This document shows positions 1-9,240 of a DNA stretch of 64,000 nucleotides, in pieces. The stretch's first letter is position 1; each line of letters starts with the position of its first letter. The notes beneath the pieces were generated by a model. It was not told the DNA's origin. It saw nothing but the letters and a program-made list of their open reading frames with translations, and ran no database searches. This stretch comes from JBMNMU01 sp050953505. Its GTDB lineage: Bacteria > Bacillota > Clostridia > Peptostreptococcales > Anaerovoracaceae. The stretch lies in contig JBMNMU010000001.1 of assembly GCA_050953505.1 (NCBI GenBank), positions 496,001 through 560,000 on the forward strand. The letters run 5' to 3'. The position numbers were made by a program, and so were the translations under genes.

Positions 1-1155
1 CCATTAGATCCAGCTGAAGCAGCTTATGTAGAGAGCTTGTCTGATAAAGAAAAACTTAACTACTGGAATGCTATGTGGAGAAATCCCTTAGTAAGTGATA
101 CCTATGAACCGGGCTCCACCTTTAAGCTTCTTACCACATCCATGGCTTTAGAAGAGGGCGTTACCCACCTAGATGATGGCTTTCACTGCTCTGGGACTAT
201 TAAGGTAGCCAATCGTACTTTAAAATGTTGGCGATATTATAATCCCCACGGCGCTCAAAATTTAGTAGAAGCGGTAGGTAATTCCTGTAACCCTGTATTT
301 GTGCAGCTTGCCCAGCGTGTGGGATATGAAAGATACTTTGAGTATCTGGAGCTTTTTGGATTAAGAGAAAGAACTGGAATCGACTTCCCAGGAGAAGGTT
401 ATGCTATTTTACAAAAAGAAGAAACTGCAGGTCCTGTAGGTCTTGCCACCATGTCTTACGGTCAGGGTATCGCCGTTACACCTATCCAGCTGATTACAGC
501 TGTTTCTGCCATAGGAAACGAAGGGAAGCTTATGCAGCCTAGGATAGTGAAAGAACTTCAAGATGAAGATGGCAATGTGATACAAAGTTTCCCCACGAAG
601 GTGGTGCGAAATGTATTGTCTAAACAAACAGCAGATGAAATGTGCTTAATCATGGAGGCTACAGTAGACGAAGGTGGCGGAGGTACAGCAAAAGTGCCGG
701 GCTATCGTGTTGGTGGAAAAACAGGAACTGCAAACAAAGCAAAGGGTGGAGGGTACAGTAATGAAACTTTCTCCTCCTTTATCGGCATGGCACCTATGGA
801 TGACCCTCAAATTGCAATTCTACTTATCGTAGATAATCCAAAGGGTGTAAAGTTTGGTAGCCAAACGGCAGCGCCTGGTGTAAAACTTATTTTAGAAGAA
901 ACCTTAAGGTATATGAATGTTGAACCTTCCTATACCCAAGAAGAACTAGAACAAATAGAAAGTAAAATGGTGGAGATCCCTAATGTAACGGGAGTAAATT
1001 TCAGTGATGCCATCGGAATTTTAGGCGGTGTAGAGTTAAATTACACTGTATCACCGGCTCTTGAAAATCATGAGGACTTTGAAGTGGTGGATCAATATCC
1101 AAAGGCTGGGGAGAAAGTAGTAAAGGGCGGTACGGTTTATCTTTATAGGAAATAG
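1..1155 (+). CDS. spoVD: Penicillin-binding transpeptidase with C-terminal PASTA domain, SpoVD/PBP2B type (5' partial)
   Basis: This is a class B penicillin-binding protein that cross-links peptidoglycan at the septum or spore cortex. The reading frame is open from base 1, so the N-terminal membrane anchor and dimerisation domain lie outside the window. The three active-site motifs are visible in order: STFK (nucleophile Ser, bases 115-126), SCN (near base 283) and KTGT (near base 718). A single PASTA domain fills the last 60 or so residues (VEIPNVTG onward). Its position directly before murE and in a cluster with spoVE favours SpoVD over the vegetative PBP2B, but the two cannot be separated on this fragment. 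A 100-bp gap without obvious terminator separates it from murE. Confidence 0.9.
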   Translation, partial: PLDPAEAAYVESLSDKEKLNYWNAMWRNPLVSDTYEPGSTFKLLTTSMALEEGVTHLDDGFHCSGTIKVANRTLKCWRYYNPHGAQNLVEAVGNSCNPVFVQLAQRVGYERYFEYLELFGLRERTGIDFPGEGYAILQKEETAGPVGLATMSYGQGIAVTPIQLITAVSAIGNEGKLMQPRIVKELQDEDGNVIQSFPTKVVRNVLSKQTADEMCLIMEATVDEGGGGTAKVPGYRVGGKTGTANKAKGGGYSNETFSSFIGMAPMDDPQIAILLIVDNPKGVKFGSQTAAPGVKLILEETLRYMNVEPSYTQEELEQIESKMVEIPNVTGVNFSDAIGILGGVELNYTVSPALENHEDFEVVDQYPKAGEKVVKGGTVYLYRK

Positions 1156-1255
1156 CGTGTGAAAATTTTCAATAGTTAAAGAGCCGTCAACTTGACTTGC
1201 TATAGAACTGTTCCTACACATCCCCATTGATCCATAGAAAAGGGGGAACCGAAAT

Positions 1256-2722
1256 TTGAAGCTTGAAAATCTTGTACATGGAACGGATATAACCCTTACA
1301 GAAGAATTAAAAGATGTAGAAGTAAATGGGATAACACACAACTCGGAAAAAGTGAAACAAGGAGACGCTTTTATTTGTATTAAAGGTTTTAATACAGATG
1401 GGCACCTTTATGCAAAAGATGCCATACGCCGTGGCGCCTCCCTTGTTATAAGCGAAAAGGAGCTTCCCTTGAGTGGTGTTCCTCTTTTACTAACGAGAGA
1501 TACTAGAAGAACTTTATCGAAAATATCAGCAAATTTCTATGGGGGAAACAGTGAATCCTTTAGAATTTTTGGTATAACTGGTACAAATGGAAAAACCACT
1601 GTTTCCTATATGATAAAAAATATTCTTGAAGCAGGAGGTATTCCATGCGGTATACTTGGAACCATCGGTTATCAAGTTAAGAATAAAAAATATGAACCTG
1701 TGAACACGACACCGGAGTCATCAACACTACAACGCCTTTTCGCAGAAATGAGAGAACAAGACATAAAAGACTGTGTAATGGAGGTTTCCTCCCATGCTTT
1801 GGCTTTGGGCAGAGTAGATGACATTCAGTTCAAATACACTATATTTACAAACCTTACTCCAGATCATTTGGATTTTCATAAGGACATGGAAAATTATTAT
1901 CAGGCGAAAAAAAAGCTTTTTTTGTTAGGGGAAAGTACTTGTATCATAAACTGGGATGATCCATATGGGGAAAGACTATATAATGAGTTGAAGGTAGATA
2001 ATAAAAAAGTTTTAGCATATTCCCTGCTTCAGAAAAACGCAGATTATTTTGCAGAAATTGTAGATTACAATGAAAAAAGTACTACTATTGAGGTCTATAA
2101 TAATAACAGAGCTCAAGGGATAATAAAATTAAATGCAAGAGGCAAATTTAACATATATAATAGTCTTGCAGCTTTTGCTACTATAAAAGAAACGGGCTTG
2201 CTCTTTGAAACCATTAAATTAGGTCTTGAAAGACTAAAGGGTGTGCCGGGAAGATTTGAACTAGTGGAAAATAGCAAAAATTATCTTGTTATTGTAGATT
2301 ATGCCCATACACCGGATGCCTTGGAAAATGTGCTAAAAACCATCCATGCAGACGGAGTAAAGGGTAGACTCATCAGCGTCTTTGGATGTGGAGGGGATCG
2401 GGATAAAGGCAAGCGGCCTCTCATGGGTGAAGTAGCAGGAAAGTACAGTGACTATTGTATCATTACAAGCGACAACCCAAGAACAGAAAATCAACAAGAT
2501 ATTTTGACAGATATAAAAAAGGGTATTTCTAAAACAGATTGTGATTATATAACAATAGCAGATAGATACGAGGCGATTAAAAAAGCGGTTTCCATCTATG
2601 AAGAAGGTGACATCATCCTCATTGCAGGAAAAGGTCATGAAACCTATCAAATTATAGGAAACCAGAAAAAACACTTTGATGATAGGGAGGTAGTAGTCAA
2701 TATCATAGAGAATGACGGATGA
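1256..2722 (+). CDS. murE: UDP-MurNAc-tripeptide synthetase, meso-DAP adding (MurE)
   Basis: MurE is a cytoplasmic ATP-dependent ligase that adds the third residue to UDP-MurNAc-L-Ala-D-Glu in peptidoglycan precursor synthesis. The 488-residue length is normal. The Mur-ligase P-loop GTNGKTT is at residues 109-115, a carbamylation-lysine region (YYQAKKK) lies near 215-220, and DNPR at 406-409 is the signature of enzymes using meso-diaminopimelate rather than lysine. The start is TTG at 1256 behind an AAAGGGGGAA ribosome binding site. The stop overlaps the murF start by 4 bp (ATGA), so the two are translationally coupled. Confidence 0.96.
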   Translation: MKLENLVHGTDITLTEELKDVEVNGITHNSEKVKQGDAFICIKGFNTDGHLYAKDAIRRGASLVISEKELPLSGVPLLLTRDTRRTLSKISANFYGGNSESFRIFGITGTNGKTTVSYMIKNILEAGGIPCGILGTIGYQVKNKKYEPVNTTPESSTLQRLFAEMREQDIKDCVMEVSSHALALGRVDDIQFKYTIFTNLTPDHLDFHKDMENYYQAKKKLFLLGESTCIINWDDPYGERLYNELKVDNKKVLAYSLLQKNADYFAEIVDYNEKSTTIEVYNNNRAQGIIKLNARGKFNIYNSLAAFATIKETGLLFETIKLGLERLKGVPGRFELVENSKNYLVIVDYAHTPDALENVLKTIHADGVKGRLISVFGCGGDRDKGKRPLMGEVAGKYSDYCIITSDNPRTENQQDILTDIKKGISKTDCDYITIADRYEAIKKAVSIYEEGDIILIAGKGHETYQIIGNQKKHFDDREVVVNIIENDG

Positions 2723-4107
2723 TTATGAAAAAGATAACTGTAGAAGAAATTTTAATAGCAACAAAAGGAGAACTACTTAGCGGAAGCCTAGAAAATACTA
2801 TAGAGGGAGTTTCCATAGACTCTCGAGAAGTAAAAAGCAATGAGGTGTTTTTCCCTATTATAGGAGAACGCCATGATGCTCATGACTTTATTCCTCAGGC
2901 CATTAAAAGAGGATGCACCACCATAATGACTGCAAAGCAGTTGACATTGGACCTATCCAAGGAATCTGTAGATATTATATTGGTAGAGGATACGACGAAA
3001 GCGTTACAGGACCTAGCAGCATACTATTTATCCTTGTTTCCTGTAAAAAAAATTGCTGTTACAGGAAGCACGGGAAAAACCACTACAAAGGAAATGCTTT
3101 ATTGGATTTTCTCTGAAAAGTATAAAACAGTGAGGAACTTAGGAAATTTTAATAATCATATTGGATTGCCTTTGTCCGTCTTTGCACTGGATGAAAATAC
3201 TCAGGCGGGTATTTTTGAAATGGGAATGAGTGAGCTGGGAGAAATTCATCTTCTGGCGAACCTAGTTAGGCCGGACATAGGAATCATAACAAATATAGGA
3301 AGCTCCCATCTTGAAAATCTCGGCAGTAGAGAGAATATTTTAAAGGCAAAGATGGAGATCACTGACTTTTTTAATGAAGAAAACATTCTTATTGTAAACG
3401 ACGATCAAGAATTGCTTTCACGGCAATATACAGAGGGAAACTATAGATTAATAACCACAGGTGAAACGGGAAAAAGCTCTTTTATTTTATCAAATATTAA
3501 TGATCTGGGCGAAGATGGCATAGAATTTATGTTAGAGCATCAACTTGAAGCTCAGCACTATAAGATTAATATTCCCGGAAGACATAATGCTTATAACGCA
3601 GCCTTGGCAATTGCAGCAGCTGTAGAATGTGGGCTTACTCAGGAAGAAGCTGCAAGAGGATTGGCAAAGATGGAACTTACAGATAAAAGGCTTAGCATCA
3701 AAGGGAAAAATGGAATGAAAATCATTGATGATACCTATAATGCCAGCCCCGACTCTATGAAGGCGGCTATAGATGTGCTAATGTCTACAAAAGGAGTCAG
3801 AAGGATAGCTATATTAGGAGATATGTTTGAATTAGGAGACCAGTCGGACCAGTATCATTTTGAAATAGGAAAATATGCGGGAGAAAAGGGCGCAGACCAG
3901 GTTATAGCAGTGGGGAGAGCTGCTGAGCATATCGCCAAGGGAGCAAGGACTTTTCTGGATGAAAGTAAGGTAATTCATTATGATATAAAGGAGTTGTTGA
4001 TTAACGAATTAGATCGTATTATATCATCCGGAGATGTGATTTTAATCAAAGGATCCAGGGGCATGGCCATGGATAAAATAGTAAAAAGGATTATGGAGAA
4101 GGAATAG
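2719..4107 (+). CDS. murF: UDP-MurNAc-tripeptide:D-Ala-D-Ala ligase (MurF)
   Basis: MurF completes the cytoplasmic muramyl-pentapeptide by adding D-Ala-D-Ala with ATP. At 462 residues it has the usual three-domain Mur-ligase layout, with an N-terminal UDP-binding domain, the P-loop GSTGKTTTK at residues 116-124, the NFNNHIGLP segment and a C-terminal domain beginning near DDTYNASPDSM. The upstream ATG at 2719 overlaps the murE stop; a second in-frame ATG at 2725 (MKKITV) is an equally possible start. mraY begins 2 bp after its stop, in keeping with a single operon. Confidence 0.96.
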   Translation: MIMKKITVEEILIATKGELLSGSLENTIEGVSIDSREVKSNEVFFPIIGERHDAHDFIPQAIKRGCTTIMTAKQLTLDLSKESVDIILVEDTTKALQDLAAYYLSLFPVKKIAVTGSTGKTTTKEMLYWIFSEKYKTVRNLGNFNNHIGLPLSVFALDENTQAGIFEMGMSELGEIHLLANLVRPDIGIITNIGSSHLENLGSRENILKAKMEITDFFNEENILIVNDDQELLSRQYTEGNYRLITTGETGKSSFILSNINDLGEDGIEFMLEHQLEAQHYKINIPGRHNAYNAALAIAAAVECGLTQEEAARGLAKMELTDKRLSIKGKNGMKIIDDTYNASPDSMKAAIDVLMSTKGVRRIAILGDMFELGDQSDQYHFEIGKYAGEKGADQVIAVGRAAEHIAKGARTFLDESKVIHYDIKELLINELDRIISSGDVILIKGSRGMAMDKIVKRIMEKE

Positions 4108-4109
4108 AC

Positions 4110-5066
4110 ATGACAAACACTCATATCATTATTACAATAGCAGTATCATTTTTAATAAGTATTATTCTTACTCCTATATTGATTCCTATGCTCAAAAAGA
4201 TAAAGGCAGGGCAAAGTATTCGAGAAGAAGGGCCCCAGTCCCACATGGTAAAATCAGGGACACCTACTATGGGGGGCATTGCTATCATTGGGGCGGTAAT
4301 CATTACATGCCTTACTGCAGGGAAGATCTCCACTGACTTGATGATTATTCTTGCTGCCTTTATAGGGTTTGGGCTCCTTGGTTTTATTGATGATTTTGTC
4401 AAGGTTGCACTTAAAAGAAACTTGGGGCTGACGGCGAAGCAAAAGCTATTCTTTCAGATACTGATAGCTGTGGTGCTTGCTGTTTATCAATCTAGAGTTT
4501 CAGTATATGGAACAACAGTGGCCATTCCTTTTATAAATAAATTTGTAGACTTTGGCATATGGTATGTTCCCTTTATCGCATTTGTTGTGGTAGCTATGGT
4601 AAATAGCGTAAATTTAACAGACGGTTTAGACGGACTTGCGGCTGGGGTAACCTTGATTATAGCAGTGTTTTTTTCATTTATTGGAATGCTTTATGGATTT
4701 ACAACACCGTCATTATTTTGTGCGGCACTTGGAGGGGCTTGCCTCGGATTTCTTATGTTTAATAAGCACCCAGCTAAGGTGTTTATGGGGGATACGGGTT
4801 CACTTGCATTAGGTGGCGGTATTGCTGCGGCGGCGATAATGATGAACATAGAATTGATTCTTCCTATTGCTGGAGGAATTTATGTGATAGAAGCCATTTC
4901 TGTAATTCTACAGGTTGTTAGCTTTAAATTAAGGGGGAAAAGAATATTTAAAATGTCCCCTATTCATCATCATTTTGAGCTTTCTGGATGGAAAGAAACC
5001 AAGGTGGTTGTTGTATTTTGGACGGTCACATTTATACTTTGTGTAATAAGCTTATTAATTGTCTAA
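4110..5066 (+). CDS. mraY: Phospho-MurNAc-pentapeptide translocase (MraY)
   Basis: MraY is an integral membrane enzyme that transfers phospho-MurNAc-pentapeptide to undecaprenyl phosphate, making lipid I. The 318-residue protein is hydrophobic throughout with about ten membrane segments. The family motifs are present: the Asp pair in GFIDD (residues 94-95), NLTDGLDG (168-175), MGDTGSLALGG, and the histidine cluster IHHHFE near the C-terminus. It sits between murF (2 bp) and murD (15 bp), the normal dcw position. Confidence 0.97.
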   Translation: MTNTHIIITIAVSFLISIILTPILIPMLKKIKAGQSIREEGPQSHMVKSGTPTMGGIAIIGAVIITCLTAGKISTDLMIILAAFIGFGLLGFIDDFVKVALKRNLGLTAKQKLFFQILIAVVLAVYQSRVSVYGTTVAIPFINKFVDFGIWYVPFIAFVVVAMVNSVNLTDGLDGLAAGVTLIIAVFFSFIGMLYGFTTPSLFCAALGGACLGFLMFNKHPAKVFMGDTGSLALGGGIAAAAIMMNIELILPIAGGIYVIEAISVILQVVSFKLRGKRIFKMSPIHHHFELSGWKETKVVVVFWTVTFILCVISLLIV

Positions 5067-5081
5067 GAAAGTAGGGATAGC

Positions 5082-6446
5082 GTGAATCAGTTAGAGAATA
5101 AGAAGGTACTGATAATTGGGTTGGGAAAATCGGGTATTGCAGCTGCCCAAGCTTTGTTGAAGCTGGGCGCTAAGGTTTCTGTTTATGATAAAAAAAATGA
5201 AGAAGAAATGGATTCTCAGCTGATACAGTTTTTTATAAATAAAAACGTGGAATGCTTTTTTAATATAGAACCGGATAACTTAGATACTTTAGATATGGTA
5301 GTGATAAGTCCTGGTGTGCCACTGGAGCTGGATCTTGTTCAAAAATCCATTGCTTATGGAGCAGAAGTAATAGGAGAGCTGGAAATTGCATATAGAGTAG
5401 GAGAAGGAAATTATATTGCCATTACAGGTACAAATGGGAAGACCACCACAACCACTCTAGTAGGAGAAATCCTTAAAAAATCCGGCCGAAAAACCTATGT
5501 GGTAGGGAATGTAGGGGTTGCTGTTATATCTAAGTCTATTTCTGCTAGCCCTGAGGATTGGCTTGTTACTGAAACAAGTAGCTTCCAATTGGAAACTACA
5601 AAATATTTTAAGCCAGTGGTTTCTGCTGTATTAAATATAACGCCAGACCATATGGATCGTCACAAAACCATGGAAAATTATATTAAAGCAAAGTCAATGA
5701 TTTTCAAAAATCAGGGGGCAAATGATTACTTTGTGGTCAATCGGGATGATCAAGAAGCTTACAAAATGGCAGAATCCTGCAAAGCAAAGGTAATTCCTTT
5801 TAGTAGAAGGGGCTCTTTAGACTTAGGCTGCTTTGTTCTTGATGGAAACATTGTCGTTAAAAATGAACAGGGACAGTGCATCACCATTTGCAGCATTGAT
5901 GACTTAAAAATACCAGGAAACCATAACCTGGAAAATGCATTGGCTGCTACAGCAATCGCTTATTTTGCAGGGGTTTCTCCGGAAGTAATTGGGGATACTC
6001 TTAAAGAATTTGAAGGTGTAGAGCATAGGCTTGAATTTGTTGGTGAGGTAGATGGGGTGCGTTTTGTCAATGACTCAAAAGGCACAAACACGGATGCCTC
6101 CCAAAAAGCAATAGAGGCAATAAAAGGAAAGATGATTTTGATTGCAGGGGGCTATGACAAGGAGTCGGATTTCACTAGTTTTATTAAATCCTTTAATGGG
6201 AAGGTAAAACATATGGTACTTCTAGGTGAAACGGCGCCAAAGATTAAAGAAACTGCAGAAAAATTAGGTTTTTACCATATCACTACTGTTAAAGACATGG
6301 AAGAAGGCGTAAGAACAGCCTTTAAGCTGTCAAGCCCGGGAGAAACTGTGCTGCTTTCACCGGCCTGCGCAAGCTGGGATATGTATACCAGCTTTGAACA
6401 GAGGGGAGAGCATTTCAAAAATTGCGTGAGGGATTTGGAGAAATAA
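5082..6446 (+). CDS. murD: UDP-MurNAc-L-alanine:D-glutamate ligase (MurD)
   Basis: MurD adds D-glutamate to UDP-MurNAc-L-Ala in the cytoplasm. An N-terminal Rossmann-like motif GLGKSG (residues 13-18) is followed by the Mur-ligase P-loop GTNGKTTT at 116-123 and the conserved NITPDHMDRH stretch. The length of 454 residues is normal. Translation starts at GTG (5082) with AGTAGGGAT as ribosome binding site. The stop codon TAA directly abuts the ATG of the SEDS gene, so the two are probably coupled. Confidence 0.96.
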   Translation: MNQLENKKVLIIGLGKSGIAAAQALLKLGAKVSVYDKKNEEEMDSQLIQFFINKNVECFFNIEPDNLDTLDMVVISPGVPLELDLVQKSIAYGAEVIGELEIAYRVGEGNYIAITGTNGKTTTTTLVGEILKKSGRKTYVVGNVGVAVISKSISASPEDWLVTETSSFQLETTKYFKPVVSAVLNITPDHMDRHKTMENYIKAKSMIFKNQGANDYFVVNRDDQEAYKMAESCKAKVIPFSRRGSLDLGCFVLDGNIVVKNEQGQCITICSIDDLKIPGNHNLENALAATAIAYFAGVSPEVIGDTLKEFEGVEHRLEFVGEVDGVRFVNDSKGTNTDASQKAIEAIKGKMILIAGGYDKESDFTSFIKSFNGKVKHMVLLGETAPKIKETAEKLGFYHITTVKDMEEGVRTAFKLSSPGETVLLSPACASWDMYTSFEQRGEHFKNCVRDLEK

Positions 6447-7562
6447 ATGTCTGGGAGAAAAAAGACAAGAATGAAATCAGGAGATTTTGTGCTGACTATT
6501 ATCGTTCTGGGACTAGTGGTTTTTGGGATCATCATGGTTTTCAGTTCCAGTTATTATTATGCTATTAATGATAGTGGAGACCCCTATTATTTTCTTAAAA
6601 GGGATATTATGTGGGCCGGGATTGGGCTGGTGCTTATGATTTTTTGTGCACTATTTGATTACAGAATCTATGCTAAGTTTGCCCCGGCTATTTTGGCGAT
6701 AAGCTTGGTACTTTTAGGGCTTTTATTTACCCCTCTTGGAGTGACTAGGAACTATGCTACAAGATGGATCGGTGTAGGGGAGTTTACCATAATGCCCGGT
6801 GAAGTGGCAAAAATTGCAGCTATCATCTTTGTATCCTGGTACTTAAGCCGGGATCCAAAAACCATACGCTCTTTTACAAAGGGTATATTGCCCATGCTAC
6901 TTCTAATAATTGTTTATTTTGTCTTGATTATCCTTCAGCCCAATTTATCTACAGCTATCACCATTAGCGGCATTATTATAGGAATTATGTTTGTGGCTGG
7001 CCTGCACCTGGCTTACCTAGCTGTAACATTAGGTTTAGGTACGGTGGGAATAACGGCGCTGATTCTCACAGATGAGGGAGGATACAGGCTGAAGCGGCTT
7101 ACCAGCTTTTTAGATCCTTTTCAAGACCCTTTGGGAGATGGATATCAGGTTATACAATCCTTGCTGGCCCTTGGATCGGGAGGCATTTTTGGTGTGGGAT
7201 TAGGTAAAAGTATTCAAAAGACTCTTTACCTTCCGGAGCCTCAAAATGATTTTATTTTTGCTATTATTGGCGAGGAGTTAGGATTCGTGGGCGTCCTTAT
7301 CCTCATAGCCTGTTATATAGTTGTAATTTGGAGGGGTATTCATATTGCCCTAAATGCGGCGGATTTGTTTGGTACCCTTCTTGCTTCGGGCATTACCATT
7401 ATGCTGGCGATACAGGTTGTTTTAAATATAGCCGTAGTTACTTCGTCTATGCCCCCTACAGGAATTACCCTTCCCTTTATAAGCTACGGAGGGAATGCGC
7501 TTATGCTGTTTATGGGGTCGGCAGGTATTCTCCTTAATATTTCAAGACATGCGGCTAAATAG
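6447..7562 (+). CDS. spoVE: SEDS peptidoglycan polymerase, SpoVE/FtsW type
   Basis: This is a polytopic membrane glycosyltransferase of the SEDS family that polymerises lipid II and partners with a class B PBP, here presumably the transpeptidase at the start of the window. The 371-residue protein has about ten hydrophobic segments. Conserved SEDS features include LQPNLSTA, the GDGYQVIQSLLALGSGG loop, and the C-terminal PTGITLPFISYGG signature. SpoVE and FtsW cannot be told apart by sequence here; the neighbouring spoVD-like gene and the absence of another ftsW in the cluster suggest SpoVE or a single dual-purpose enzyme. The dcw operon is interrupted after this gene by a repeat element. Confidence 0.93.
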   Translation: MSGRKKTRMKSGDFVLTIIVLGLVVFGIIMVFSSSYYYAINDSGDPYYFLKRDIMWAGIGLVLMIFCALFDYRIYAKFAPAILAISLVLLGLLFTPLGVTRNYATRWIGVGEFTIMPGEVAKIAAIIFVSWYLSRDPKTIRSFTKGILPMLLLIIVYFVLIILQPNLSTAITISGIIIGIMFVAGLHLAYLAVTLGLGTVGITALILTDEGGYRLKRLTSFLDPFQDPLGDGYQVIQSLLALGSGGIFGVGLGKSIQKTLYLPEPQNDFIFAIIGEELGFVGVLILIACYIVVIWRGIHIALNAADLFGTLLASGITIMLAIQVVLNIAVVTSSMPPTGITLPFISYGGNALMLFMGSAGILLNISRHAAK

Positions 7563-7960
7563 TGGAGTTCTCTTCGCTGAAATCAAGCAACATGTTCAGC
7601 TTTTGTCAAACACGGTTATAGTTGGGTTGTTTGACAGTCTGAAGATGCGGACTGAAACTCAAAGGGTATCAAAACTATGGCCTGTTTATTGGACTCAACA
7701 AAGCTTTGGAATTTGCTGCTTAACCTTGCATAAGCCTAAGCGTGGAGCATTGGTTGCGGTTGAAACTGGCTGTTGGAGGGGTTTTGTAAATGCTATATGA
7801 TACTCTTCGCTGAAATCGAGCAACATGTTCAGCTCCTGTCAAACACGGTTATAGTTGGTTTGTTTGACAGTCTGAACATGGCGAAATGAAGCGCTAAGGG
7901 TATAAAACCCCGACCTGCCGGTGAAAACGCAACCAATGCTCCAGCACGATAACGATAGAT
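7563..7960 (+). repeat. Composite hairpin repeat element between spoVE and murG
   Basis: A segment of about 79 bp occurs twice as direct copies, 7570-7648 and 7803-7881, at roughly 90% identity. Each copy forms a nested hairpin: CATGTTCAG and CTGTCAAAC pair with GTTTGACAG and CTGAACATG around a 17-nt loop. In copy 2 the pairing is exact; copy 1 has mismatches. A further arm, GGAGCATTGGTTGCG (7743-7757), recurs inverted at 7928-7942 as part of a longer imperfect inverted match (about 7742-7795 against 7900-7947). No transposase is present, so this looks like a non-autonomous element or its decayed dimer. It does not contain a convincing gene. Confidence 0.75.
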
Positions 7961-7994
7961 AATCAAATCAACAATGCAATAGAGGAGGAGAATC

Positions 7995-9089
7995 ATGAAG
8001 GTGATAATGACCGGAGGTGGTACAGGTGGCCACATATACCCGGCAATAGCCATTGCAGATAAAATAAAAAGAAAAAATCCCCAGGCAGAGATTCTATTTA
8101 TTGGTACAAAAAGAGGAATGGAAAAAGACCTAGTACCAAGTAACGGCTATCCCATAGAATTTATTACTGTCAGTGGGTTTAATAGAAAAAAGCCATGGAA
8201 GAACATCAAAACTGCCCTTGATCTTTGGAAAGGAAACAAGCAAGCAAAAAAAATCATTAATGACTTTTCTCCAGACTTGGTAATCGGCACAGGGGGATAT
8301 GTGTGCGGACCTGTTGTAAGGGCAGCGTATAAAAAGGGCATCCGAACCTTTATTCATGAGCAAAATGCCATACCGGGCGTTACTAATAAGCTTCTGGAAA
8401 AATATGCCGAGAAGGTTTTTTTAAGCTTTCCATCCTCTAAGGCCTATTTCAAAAACCAGGAAAAGCTTATCGTTACCGGCAATCCCCTCAGAAAAAACTT
8501 TTTAATGCATGGTGTAAGCGGCTATAGAGAGAAATTAAAGGTGAAGCCTAATGAATTCGTCATTTTGTATTTTGGGGGTAGCCTTGGTGCGGGAAAAATC
8601 AACAGGATGATGCTAGGCGTGGTGGAGACAGTGAATAACTTACCCAATACCCGGCTTTTTTTTGTAACGGGAAAAAGCTACTATGAAGGGGTAATGGAAG
8701 AAATGGCAGAAAGGGGCATTCGGCCAGCTAAAAATATCAAGATGCTGGAATATATTAATAATATGCATGAGTATATCTCCAGCGCGGACTTAATTATCAG
8801 CAGAGCGGGAGCCTTAACGGTATCGGAAATAACCGCCTGTGGGAAACCGTCTATTTTAATCCCTTCCCCAAACGTAACAGGAAATCACCAGTATTACAAT
8901 GCAAAGGTAGTTGCTGACAAAGGAGGCGCCATTGTTATTGAAGAGAAGGATTTAACAGAGGAAAAGCTCATAGGTACTATTTTACGCCTGATGAATAATA
9001 AGGATATGATAAACAACATGACAAAAGCCAGTGAGATAATTGGAAAAACTGACGCAGTAGATTTAATATATGACCATCTCCTGATATAA
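7995..9089 (+). CDS. murG: Lipid II synthase, UDP-GlcNAc transferase (MurG)
   Basis: MurG is a peripheral membrane GT28 glycosyltransferase that adds GlcNAc to lipid I to give lipid II. The N-terminal glycine-rich loop GGGTGGH (residues 7-13) and the C-terminal donor-binding stretch SRAGALTVSEI, followed by PNVTGNHQYYNA, are diagnostic. Length (364 residues) is normal. The ATG at 7995 is preceded by AGAGGAGGAGAATC, a strong ribosome binding site. The repeat element upstream separates it by over 400 bp from spoVE, so transcription may need to cross the hairpins or start anew. No clear promoter was seen just upstream. Confidence 0.97.
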   Translation: MKVIMTGGGTGGHIYPAIAIADKIKRKNPQAEILFIGTKRGMEKDLVPSNGYPIEFITVSGFNRKKPWKNIKTALDLWKGNKQAKKIINDFSPDLVIGTGGYVCGPVVRAAYKKGIRTFIHEQNAIPGVTNKLLEKYAEKVFLSFPSSKAYFKNQEKLIVTGNPLRKNFLMHGVSGYREKLKVKPNEFVILYFGGSLGAGKINRMMLGVVETVNNLPNTRLFFVTGKSYYEGVMEEMAERGIRPAKNIKMLEYINNMHEYISSADLIISRAGALTVSEITACGKPSILIPSPNVTGNHQYYNAKVVADKGGAIVIEEKDLTEEKLIGTILRLMNNKDMINNMTKASEIIGKTDAVDLIYDHLLI

Positions 9090-9240
9090 CCGCAGATTGC
9101 CTGTTAGAAGGAACACCTTATGCGGAGATTCATATAATGATAGAGGCAAGCAATTTTGTCTAGCGATTAAACACTACAGACAGAATTTGTGATTTTCATT
9201 GTGTAAATGCGGAATATGTAATTCTGCGGAGGTGTAATTT

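Noticed and set aside
7495..7800. 101-codon frame running from inside spoVE into the repeat element
   Set aside because: It starts within the spoVE coding region in another frame and then translates repeat DNA; no protein-like features or ribosome binding site.
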